A DNA stretch of 64,000 nucleotides, taken from NCBI GenBank assembly GCA_000934385.1, contig KN880448.1:62001-126000 (forward strand), in the 5' to 3' direction. This DNA is from Cylindrobasidium torrendii FP15055 ss-10. Taxonomy: Eukaryota > Basidiomycota > Agaricomycetes > Agaricales > Physalacriaceae. Under the pieces are notes generated by a model, which saw only the letters and a list, made by a program, of their open reading frames with translations, was not told where the DNA came from and searched no databases. How positions within the stretch are numbered: position 1 is the first letter of the stretch; each line of letters begins with the position of its first letter. Of the stretch, positions 1 through 9,500 are shown one piece after another. A program made the translations under genes and the position numbers.

Positions 1-2885
1 GCTCTGCGAAAGGACGAGGCCGGCGGTCGTACGAGAGCTCATGATCGCGCTCGGCGCGTCGGCAGATGCCGCAAACACCCTCATTAGTATTACGACCACG
101 ATGGTCAACGCCAGACGAACTAACTGCTCAGATATATTTTACGCCGGCGTGATGGTTCATTGGATCACGAACGACCTCCTAGCTCTTTTCGTCGCCTTCC
201 AGTTTGCTAACTCAAGGCGTGTGCAGCGATATGGTCCACTGGTCGCACGCGGGGAGAGACAGAGGTGGGATGATACTAGGTGTGTGCCACGACTTGACAT
301 GAACTGTGCCTCTTTCATCCTTGACTAGGTCTAGACGACTCACGCTTGGCAACTTCTAGGCCTAGCGATGGATATCGCTTGTTCCCATATCTTTCGTTCC
401 CACTTCCTGCGAACTCACCTGTTTTGCGTCTTCATCCTCTACAAAATACGGATTTTTTTGCATTTAAACCCGCTCTTGAATCCGCGTCCTAGGGTCCGTC
501 ACCCAAGAGCTTCACTGCGCATGGAAGATATCGATACGCCTCCAAACGACTCAGGACCTCGACGTTCTCCAGGACCCAAGCATTAGGCTCCCTCAAGCTC
601 CCGTTTTCTTCTTCCAAGTGTGGCAAATTATTATATGTCGTCCGACTAACTCCCGCTGTCGAAAGAGCATTTGGACGCTAGTACTGGAACGGTCCAAACG
701 AATATTGGATGATCAAAATCCTGGGTGTGCCACTACATCCGTCGTACAAGGGAAGAGAGCTAGTAGCATTCGCATCGTCACACGAAGTAGTTCCCGAAAG
801 CGTACTGGACATTTACCATGCACGCTTGATGTTCTGCGTGCGTGCGTGGATGGGTGGATCTTGATTACTGTGCGCTCACGGGATGTGAGAGGACGCGTGT
901 CCCCTTCCTTCCTTCCTTCCTCCGTCCAATTTTTCTTTTGAATTTGGCATGTACATTCATCGTTGCAATTTCATCTTCAACGTACTTATATGTATACGCA
1001 CCTTTGTTTTTCGACGCATGTTCGCTTTCGACGTATCTTTACAGGTCGTTTGCGAGGTATGTATCGTATCACACCTGAATTTCGACTGCACACAACTAGC
1101 TCAATATCGCGATCTAGACAGAGACAGACAAACTGTACGATACAGTATGAGCAAGTGATCATGTCCCCTTAAGTGCACTTCACAGCCCTTCATTTTTCAT
1201 TTCTCAAAGCGAACGAGCATCTTCGAATCTCATGTATCCTTCAGAGCGACGACACTCACACGCACACTAATACCATGCATTCCATCCCACTACCATGCAT
1301 TCCATCCCACTACCATAGTACATTCCCCGTCCTCTCCTCTCTCGCGCTCGTGCATTGGCCATCAACTAGTCACTGTCCTGCGCTGCGGATCCCACACTGC
1401 GACTGGGTCATACTCAAGTGCTACACTGTCGGAACGTGTTCTTGCGAGGCACTCGAATACTTTGCATAACATTGAAGGCACTTTTGTCAAACAACCGTAC
1501 TTACTACTTTGACTCTCCCCGGCGAGCCAAACATCACCGGCAGGGCTTACATAGTACATACCCAGCCCTTCGCGACGCAGGAAAGTACTAACGCGAAACA
1601 ATGATATTCTCTCGACCGACTTCGCTGGTTTCTCACGCGTTAGATTGTCTTTTTCTTTCCCTTATACGTATTACGTACTCATGTGCGACGGGCTCAAGAA
1701 TCCGGACCATCCGTAGAAGTACTAGTTCTTTCCCGGCGGGATACGAGAACGCCCGGCGGTTCCCAAGCGGGTCCATGGTTTATTTACTAGCCTCGTACGA
1801 ACTTAATCCAGCTGACAATAGTACGTACTGTACTACAGTCCGACTCGTGAGTTTCTCGGGAGCCACCTTTCCGGTTTAGCCACGGACACAGAAATCTCAA
1901 GACTCGTCGAGTTCATTACTTTACATAAATATCTCACTGTCGATACTAAACTCAGAATCGGTAATCTCGAGTTCACGCCTTTTAATTCTCTCAAATCGCG
2001 TCGAGTTACTCACGCTACACTTACACCATCCTTTCTCTGCAATCCTTCCTCTACACTCGCATCCTCTTGCAAGCAGCAACCTCGGGGGCTCGGGGAGGGA
2101 TCCACAGGGCCATCTCATATCTATCCAGCATGCATGTGTAGAACGAACAACACGTGGGGCTCGGGCTCGGTGATATTATCCACCCTCGACCGAATACTTG
2201 TCGACCGAAAGCGTTCAATGTGTCAGGCCGACTTAGGACTTAGAGGCAGCTCGGATACTAACGGCTCTTCCAACCGCAAGCTACGTTCTTTCACAGCAAG
2301 CGGCGGTGCAGAGTACTACTCAACTTGTGAGAAACCGAGGCGCGGTAAGATTGAATGGCCTCGACGCGGTGATATGATAATGAATGGGGTCCCGAGTCCA
2401 AATGAACTACTTACGTCGCCTATTATAAGAAGAAGAAGATTGTGAGCGCTCTTACTCTTTCCCTTTTCCCCATCATCTTTCCCTTTGCGTGCATCTTCTG
2501 GGCGTCCTTGCGAACTAGGTGGTAGTTCGAAAGAGCGCACGGCTTGGCGCAACGCACACACACCTTACCTCGACCTAGTAAGTACGCGGCGGCGGCGTTG
2601 GTATTTTGGGAAACAGGTGTCTACGCGGCGGCTTCGTGGATTCGTTTTACGCCGGGCGGCCTTTGTGGATCGTTTTACGCGGCCTCTACGACAGGACAGG
2701 ATTTTTTTGCACTCGGGACTACACTTACACGACCAACGACCGTGGGGGCTGGTTTCGGACATCTATCTGCTACGCTAACTACAACCTACACCCTTCCAGC
2801 ACATACCTCAGCATACCCTACACTTTTCCCCATCTCCCAACTCCCAGCATCTACATTCCCAGCTCACACACCCCAACCCCGAGAG
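1..2885. other. Intergenic, no supported gene
   Basis: Only short open frames without recognisable domains are present on either strand. The one regular structure is a 20-bp direct repeat at 1271-1316. The last 300 bases before the NTF2-like gene are pyrimidine-rich on the + strand and probably contain its promoter and 5' leader, but I see no clear TATA box. Confidence 0.6.
1271..1316. repeat. 20-bp tandem repeat, two copies plus a partial
   Basis: The unit taccatgcattccatcccac occurs twice in perfect register and is followed by six bases of a third copy. It lies in non-coding DNA and no function is suggested. Confidence 0.85.
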
Positions 2886-3806
2886 ATGCTAAGCCCAACC
2901 CCGCACCCTCCGTCCGCCGCCCAGCTCACGCTCAGCGCCGAAAAGCTGTTCTACGACATCGCGTCCTGCGCGCCGTCTTCTTCCCTCCTCACGCACTTCT
3001 CCCAGCCCCCCTTGCCTACAGTGACATCGCACTACGGCAACTCAGGCGGCGGCGGCGGAGGCGGCTCATACGTACCCCAAGGCGGCAGCTCATACGTACC
3101 CCAAGGAGCAAGCATGGGCGGCGCTGCCCCAAGTTTTGGCGGAGTAGAACTTGGCGGCATGATGCAGGGAAGCAGCCCCCCCGTCGTCCTCGAACACTCC
3201 TTCTCGACGTGCGCCTCACCAGGGACGTACCGCTTCACAGGGCTGCACGCCGTCCGGTCCTATTTTGATCTCCTGAAGACGCATTATGAGGCGCAGAGGG
3301 AGTGGAGGGTCGTTGAGGCTACGGCAGGCGCACCATCTGCAGCAGCGGGCGGTGCTGCTACTACTGCAGCGGCGGGAGGCGCATCATCTGCTGCTGGGGC
3401 TGGAAGAGGAAGAGAAGGCGCATCATCTGCTGCTGGGAGAGGCTCGGCGGCGGCGGGCAGAGTCACGATCCTGGGCACAACCCGCTGGACATGGCGCACC
3501 TCCCGGCAGTCCTGGACAGAACACTGGACCGCCTACCTCGAGTTTGACGGTGCGGCGAAGGTGCGCAGTTTCGTGGTGATCACGACGAGTGGGGAGGAGA
3601 CGTGTGTGATGAGGGCGGTGGATCCTGGGCGGGGCGGTGGGGCGGCGAGTGTTAATATGGATTCAGGCAGGGTGAATTCTGCTGCTGTGAGTATGGGTGC
3701 AGGGGTAGGAAGGGCGGGAGGAGGAGTGGATTTTGGTGCTGGGGGAGGAAGAGCCGTCGGAGCAGGTGCAGCGGCGGGAAAGAAGAAGAAGCTGTTTGAT
3801 GTGTAG
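2886..3806 (+). CDS. NTF2-like (SnoaL-fold) domain protein
   Basis: Single-exon gene of 306 residues. The frame is open upstream to 2544, but 2886 is its first ATG and begins the conserved N-terminal helix (LSAEKLFYDIASC, residues 16-28). Residues 118-134 (GLHAVRSYFDLLKTHY region) and 192-243 (TRWTWRTSRQSW, then YLEFDGAAKVRSFVV and ETCVMRAVD) match the helix and curved sheet of basidiomycete NTF2-like proteins. No catalytic residues can be assigned and the ligand or partner is unknown. Two low-complexity insertions interrupt the fold: Gly/Ser-rich with a repeated SYVPQG (about 52-95) and Ala/Gly-rich (about 147-191). The tail after about 250 is also Gly/Ala-rich and ends in a lysine run (KKKK). 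Family assignment is fairly secure; the role is not. Confidence 0.72.
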   Translation: MLSPTPHPPSAAQLTLSAEKLFYDIASCAPSSSLLTHFSQPPLPTVTSHYGNSGGGGGGGSYVPQGGSSYVPQGASMGGAAPSFGGVELGGMMQGSSPPVVLEHSFSTCASPGTYRFTGLHAVRSYFDLLKTHYEAQREWRVVEATAGAPSAAAGGAATTAAAGGASSAAGAGRGREGASSAAGRGSAAAGRVTILGTTRWTWRTSRQSWTEHWTAYLEFDGAAKVRSFVVITTSGEETCVMRAVDPGRGGGAASVNMDSGRVNSAAVSMGAGVGRAGGGVDFGAGGGRAVGAGAAAGKKKKLFDV

Positions 3807-4617
3807 AGAGTTCGAGAGGCGAATGGGTTACTCATGATTTCCCACCATATACCGTGTACCCAATTCAATGTATACATACATACATATTTATGCATTATGC
3901 TTCGTTTATATCTACTTAACCTGTTCTGTTCTGTGTATGTATTCAGTGCGTCTACGAGTGGGTTTCATTAGTACAAACAGCCCATGTACAATACGGTATA
4001 CCGTGCACCGTGGTGGCATGCACTATGTATACATATTCGATGAGTTTAGCTTGTTCTCTATGCATTGAAGCTTACTATGTTCAACCTGGGTACCAGTGCT
4101 TCGCGCAGATCTACACGCGAGCCCTCCGACTTCCTCCTAGCCGTCCCCGCCACGAGGGCTCGTGAGAAGAGAAGAGAAGAGAAGGACGAGGAAGTGAATT
4201 CGAGGAGCACGATGCCGCCGGCCCGCCGGCTCAAGTCCTGGAGCAAGCATTGTAGAATGAATTGAAGTCTTCTCTAGCCGCGCAGTGCGACTTTACCGAG
4301 GAGAACTTGTCTTTATGTGGATGAGTCCGCTCGAGCACTATTCATGCACCCGCACACATTATTTGGAAGTTTGTACGCTAAACAATCCAGTGAGCGGGAC
4401 CGCCGGGGGTTCTCATGTCCCGCCGGGAATGAGGCTACTACATAACAAGTTTTCTCTAGTAGCCGCGCAGTACAACTGAGCCTGTGGTTCCGCGGCGCTC
4501 GACATCATAATCATGGATGTTCAATATCAATTTTATCAGACCCCTCGTACGAACACATTCAATTTTTTCGGGTAGTTTCCAGGATCCACGATACCAACCC
4601 CACGATAAATGATTAAT

Positions 4618-4764
4618 GACTTCCCACTTCCCAGAGGGCGGATGACTTCCTACTTCCCAGAGGGGGGGACCAATGACTTCCCAGAGGGCGAACTTCCCAG
4701 AGGGCGAATAACTTCCCAAAGGGCGAATAACTTCCCAGAGGGCAAATGACTTTCCAGAGGGCGG
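4618..4764. repeat. Minisatellite of about 18 bp units
   Basis: About seven degenerate copies of acttcccagagggcgaat follow one another, with spacing slips and point changes such as ccaaaggg for ccagaggg. The minus-strand frame reads a repetitive Gly-Ser-Leu-Trp peptide that I regard as non-coding. Confidence 0.85.
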
Positions 4765-4870
4765 AGTGCTGCCAGGGCTCCCGCGCGGAAAGAATGTGGA
4801 TGATTCTTGAAGGAGAATAATAACATTGAGAGAAAATGATCACATTAGCTGTGCTCACTGCTTAAGTTAT

Positions 4871-4929
4871 GAGGAAGTGCTCGAGCGTGAGGAAGTCCTC
4901 GAGCGTGTTAGTATGAGGAAGTGCTCGAG
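4871..4929. repeat. 18-bp repeat with an XhoI-like core, three copies
   Basis: gaggaagtgctcgagcgt appears at 4871, then with one change at 4889, then truncated after an 8-base spacer at 4915. It lies in non-coding sequence. Confidence 0.8.
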
Positions 4930-5100
4930 ACACAGTCGCATTAGGATGAAGGTAGCGCTCAATGCTCGTTCTCACTGTGTGTGTGTGGTCACAAGACATC
5001 TGAATGTCACTGCACAAGGAAGGTTATGTAGTATGAACGTTATGTGTCGTGCATGTCAATGGAATGTATGATCCAACGACCTGGCGTAGATACAGCTGCT

Positions 5101-5173
5101 ACTGGTACACAAAGCATATATACTGGTACACAAAGCATACATACTGGTACACAAATCATATATACTGGTACAC
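5101..5173. repeat. 21-bp tandem repeat, 3.5 copies
   Basis: Units start at 5101, 5122, 5143 and a partial one at 5164, each beginning actggtacacaa. The copies differ at only a few positions, so the array is probably recent. Confidence 0.88.
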
Positions 5174-5279
5174 TCAAAACAACAATAGAATCTCGTTCAT
5201 TCCGTAGATCAATATACAGAAACCCGAGAGACTGCTTTAAAAATTGATATACAGAACTACGGATAGTCTGCTGGCACTA

Positions 5280-5903
5280 GGGTGGCGGACCTAACCCCCA
5301 AAACATGGGTACCTAGCATAAGTACCGGTACCGTACCATGTACTGTACACCCCCCGCCGGGAGGGTAGGTACAGTACCTATCACATGATGTGTTCACGTG
5401 CGGGCTTCGGATCACGGCGCGGGGCGGGCGGCGGGGCACACAACGACATTGTGGGGGCGGGGAGTGGCATGGCTCTCGTTGGGGTTCCCAAGAGCTGGAA
5501 AGTTAATTTGTAGCTAAATGGTGCTAAAGAAGGACTTTTACAGTAGATTGAAAGTCATTGGGCCATTGTGAGGCTGCTCCAAAAGGTGTCTAAATCCAGA
5601 GCCATTGTGGGGTCAAAACCTGCTACTCTGGGGCCCATTAGCGTTGAATCGTGTCCTATTATACCCTTGGTAGTATCCTATTATACCCTTGGTAGTATCC
5701 TATTATACCCTTGGTAGTGTAATATGCACGCAAAAACACGAAATCCCGGGAAACAGCCCGAAAAACAAGCAAAACGCGGGGTGTGGCGCAGGTCACATGG
5801 TTCCATCACGTGCCGGTACAGTACGGTACGGTACACCCCCCCTGAATTGGGCATAGGTACGGTACCGGTACTGTACCCCCCGGGGAGCATAGGTCCGCCA
5901 CCC
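5280..5903. mobile_element. MITE-like element with 13-bp terminal inverted repeats
   Basis: The ends are exact inverted repeats (gggtggcggacct at 5280-5292 and its complement at 5891-5903). A TA dinucleotide borders each end at 5278-5279 and 5904-5905, as expected for a Tc1/mariner-type target-site duplication. Both arms carry GTAC-rich, palindrome-prone DNA (taccggtaccgtacc in each arm) and CACGTG-type motifs in inverted arrangement. The 624-bp interior has no credible reading frame, so the element would be non-autonomous. It contains three 22-bp tandem units. It ends 85 bp from the 3' end of a tRNA gene. TA being a very common dinucleotide is the main caveat. Confidence 0.6.
5654..5719. repeat. 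22-bp tandem repeat, three copies, inside the MITE-like element
   Basis: tcctattatacccttggtag plus two bases repeats at 5654, 5676 and 5698 with almost no divergence. Confidence 0.9.
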
Positions 5904-5922
5904 TACTGCAGCCTCACACAAA

Positions 5923-5966
5923 AGTCCGCCCAACGCAGGAAAAAAGTCCGCCCAACGCAGGAAAAA
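5923..5966. repeat. 22-bp direct duplication beside the tRNA terminator
   Basis: agtccgcccaacgcaggaaa plus two A occurs twice in tandem. The second copy supplies the A-run that acts as the T-tract terminator of the minus-strand tRNA gene. Confidence 0.8.
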
Positions 5967-5967
5967 A
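5962..5967 (-). terminator. Pol III T6 terminator of tRNA-Leu
   Basis: Six A residues on the + strand, read as TTTTTT, lie about 21 bases past the tRNA 3' end on the minus strand. Confidence 0.75.
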
Positions 5968-5988
5968 CTCGTGATCCCATTCCCTCAA

Positions 5989-6076
5989 TGACAACTGTGA
6001 GATTCGAACTCACGCCCCGGAGGACCAGATAGTGGGATCCTGATTCTGGCGCCTTAGACCGCTCGGCCAAGTTGCC
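5989..6076 (-). tRNA. tRNA-Leu(CAG) with an 8-nt intron
   Basis: Reading the minus strand, a 7-bp acceptor stem (GGCAACT with AGTTGTC, one G-U pair), the class II leucine D-arm (GGCCGAGCGGTCTAAGGC), a short variable arm and a GTGAG/CTCAC T-stem around TTCGAAT fold normally. The anticodon loop ATCAGGA gives CAG, decoding CUG. Eight bases, ATCCCACT, interrupt the gene one base 3' of the anticodon, the canonical 37/38 position for tRNA introns. Without them the sequence is identical to the copy at 14329. Discriminator base A is the complement of position 5989; CCA is not encoded. Confidence 0.95.
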
Positions 6077-6582
6077 ATGCCGCTGCTGCCCTCCTTTTTT
6101 AGTATACTTTTGGGGGCAGGCGGGTGGACTCATTTTGCCGGGGGCAGCCGCCTGCACGTGGGCACTGGTGTGGGCACTGGTGTGACGTGAGCGGATGCAG
6201 TGTTGGGCGATTGCGTACGCAGGCTGCTGATCCTGGACCATCATCACGACCCGGATATACACACTTTGCAAACCTGAAGCGAGGACGCTGGCAGACGCGA
6301 TATCGGCTGGCATCGAAACCCAGACGACGCGATTGGAAGGATTAGGACGATTAGGAAGGGTAACGCGTTAAGGTGTGTAGCAAGGCGTTGTGCGGTCAAG
6401 CGTTGTGCTAAGCACGGTCTGCAGAGCCAGCTACAAGAACCCACGACGACGACGACGCGGCACGCCAACGCTTCGACCATCGCACACGCACGCTCATCAC
6501 AGCGACCAATTACACGCTCAGCACATAGCATACGCGTAACTCATCCCACACGCCCACCGCATAACTCTCTGCTACTATAGCG
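6077..6582. other. Intergenic / promoter of the BBC1-type gene
   Basis: No gene is seen. This region separates the divergently oriented tRNA-Leu and BBC1-type gene and so probably holds the latter's promoter and 5' leader. No TATA box is evident; short CACACG/ACGC-rich tracts lie in the last 100 bases. Confidence 0.5.
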
Positions 6583-9500
6583 ATGTCAGACGGCGCCCCG
6601 CGCAAAATAGGATCCCTGCGTGACCGGATCGCTGCGTTCGAGAGCAAGCCTGAGGAGAAGAAGGAGGCTGCTGCGCCTGTGCCGAGGGGGAAGGTGTCTT
6701 GGAAGCCTCCTACTTCGGCGAGTGCTAGTGCGACGGGTGGAGGAGGTGAGTTTGGTTCTGCCTCGATATGTGATTATGCTATGCGTCCTGTCCCCACCAT
6801 CTCCCTCCCTTCTCTGCTCTCCGTATCTCAGCGCATCGCGTTCTGCGCTCAGCCTGTATCGCCCTACCCTTACATCTCTATAACATCTGAGCTTTGAACG
6901 CATAACTAACACCCACCCCACAGACACCCCCTCCGAACCGCCTGCCCCGCGAGGCAAAGTATCCTGGAAACCACCTGTGTCTAGCACAGCGGCGGAAACG
7001 ACGAGGAAGCCGATTGATCTTACGGGTGGGAGTGGCGAGCACCCCAGCAACAATAATAGTAACGCGGGAGGAGGGACGCAGGGGGAGGATGGGGAGGATG
7101 GTGTGTGGTTTTTTTCTTTTGCGTTGAATGCGGCGACTTCGTATGCGTTGACTACTTGTTCCGCGCTTTGCTCTATACTCCTTGCTTGCCCCACCTTTCC
7201 TTTTCTTACTTTCTCGCTTCGCTTGTTCCCCTTACTTTCCCGCTTCGCTCTTTTCTCTCGTTCCCCGTATCGCTAACACACATCCCTCCCCAGCCGCCCC
7301 TGTACTCTCCCTGAAAGAACGCATGGCGGCATTGAAAGGCGCGGGAGCCTTCGGTGCGCCTGCGCCTTCCACGCCGCCTGCTCCTCCTGCATCGGATAAG
7401 CCGCGGTGGAAGCCTCCGCCGAAAGTCGAGGGTGAAGGCGAGGGACCTGGGTTGGGGCTGGCAGGGGTGTTTGGGGCGCCTAAGCCGAAGGGAGTCGAAG
7501 ATAAGCCCGCGGGTGAAGATAAGGCGGGAGAGGAGAAGGCGGGCGAAGGAATCACACCCCGCGAAGAAGAACCTTCCAAGCCCAACGATGAGGAAGAAGG
7601 AGGGGGAGACGCGGAGGAAGAGGAGAGACAGCGACGAGCGGCGATTGCAGCGCGGATGGCGCGGTTGGGGGGTGCGCGTGTGGGTATGGGTCCGCCTGTG
7701 TTTGGGAGGAAGGGGACGCCTCCTGCGAAGGAGGAGGAGCAGGTGAAGGCGGAGGAGGAAGAGAAGGAGAAGGATGAAGGTGTGTTTTCTTTCCGGTTCT
7801 TTCGAGTAAAAGCGGGTGTTGATGGGGTGTTTGAAGGAGGACATGGGGTTCCGGCGATGCCTGTTCCTGCTGTTCCGAGGCGAGCTGCTCCGCCGAGGAG
7901 GAAGGCGAAGAGTCCGGCGGTGGCTGTTCAAGAGGAGAAGGAGCAGGTAGTCGAGAAGGGAGTGGAGAGGAAGGAGGAGGAGGAGAGGAAGAGTGTGGAT
8001 ATTACGGCGTCTGGGGAGGGCGCGTCTGGTGAAGGTGTCGGGCGCGAGGAGCTTGTTGAGCACGAAGATCTCGCTACGCACGAAGAGTCCGCTACGCATG
8101 AGGAGCCCGCTAAGCTCACCGACGAGTCCATCGCACCCATTTCGTCTTCCGAGACCATCAAGCCTGCTGAAGGCGCCGTCAAGCCATCCGGAGACTCCCC
8201 TCCCTCCCGCCGTCCATCCGTGATCCCAGCGCTGTCTGATATGGGAGGCAGTCCACCCCCGCCTGGTGTGTTCCGGCCGCCTGTGGTTCCGGCGTATACC
8301 GCTCCTCCTGTGCCTGGGTCGCATCCGCCGCCTAGAGAGCAGGGCGAAGAAACGGAGGCGGAGGAGCGGGTAATTGATGTGAAAGAGGAGTTGGAGAAGG
8401 AAAAGGAGAGCTTGCAGAGTGAGATGAAGGGGAGTACGGAGGTTGTTGGGGAGGATGGAGGAGGGGAGGAAGAGGGGAGTGATGTGGGCGTGTATGAGGA
8501 TGAGGAGGGGCAGGGTGGGCGGGTGGATAAGGTTGATGAGGCGATGAAGAAAGCGAAGAAGGAAAAGGAGAGCGAGGAAAGGGGAGGAGAGGAGGAGCAG
8601 GGTGATGTGGGGGTTAAGCAGCCTGTGGAGGATGAGGTTGAGCGCGGTGCGAAGGAGCAGGAGAAGAAGCGCGAAGAAAAGGACGATGGTAATTAAAACT
8701 TTTCTCTTTGATGTATTATGGAATGTGAATGATAACATGTTGTTTTTTTTTGTGAAGGTACGAGCGAATCTGAATACTACAAGCTTGAATCTGCTGTATC
8801 CGATTCCGCTGCTACCTCCGACGTTCCTCCCCCGCGCGTATCAGTGGAAGAACCAGAGCAGGACCGCAGGAAATCCCTGACGCTGTCTCCTGAGGCTGCG
8901 ACGAGCAGAAAGGATAAGAGGAGGAGCTGGATTGAGATGGTGAGTCCGACGAGTCCGGTGCCGCCTGAGCGTAGCGAGCGTGAGGAGGGAGACGTGACTG
9001 AGGGTGATGTGGCTGAGGGACGTAGTGAGAGTGAGAATAGCGAAGGTGCAGAGGAGAAAGAGAAAGAGAAGGAGAAGGAGGAAGAAAGTCCTGCTGTTCC
9101 TGTTCCGCCTCCGAAGGTGCGTGAGGTCTTGTTTTCTGTGCCGAGCGAGCGTCTTTGGTTTTTGCTGCGCTCTTTGCGTTCGCGTCCACTCTGCTTCCCT
9201 GGTTTCACGTCTGAACACTAAGCTGACCAGCCTGCGTATATAGGTCTCCGCTACGCCTTCCTCAGCTGCGAGCACACGTCCAGGCAGGTCTACGCCAACT
9301 CCCCGCTCCTCTGTCGATGTACCAGCCAAACGTACTTCTCTCGACAAGCGCACATCCCTCGACGTCCCGAGTAAACGTGCATCCTTGCAGCTGCACGTTC
9401 CCTCGTCCATACCACAAGGAGAGGGTGTGAGGGCGCCTCCGCCGAGTGCTGTTACTGCGAGTAGCAGTAGTGGAGCTGGGGATGAGACGCCTACGGAGGA

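Larger units (their letters stand above)
3807..5277. other. Intergenic, repeat-rich
   Basis: No gene is supported. The stretch holds an AT-rich 3' flank with tacatacata runs near 3870-3890, three short tandem-repeat arrays listed separately, and a short repeated string (tctctag then ccgcgcagt) near 4270 and 4455. Confidence 0.6.

Noticed and set aside
4456..4858. Minus-strand repetitive frames rich in Gly-Ser-Leu-Trp
   Set aside because: They are translations of the minisatellite at 4618-4764, with no start context or domain.
7206..8738. 510-residue open frame on the minus strand
   Set aside because: It is the reverse shadow of exon 3 of the BBC1-type gene; the + strand frame splices cleanly with its neighbours, while this one is Arg/Leu-rich low complexity.
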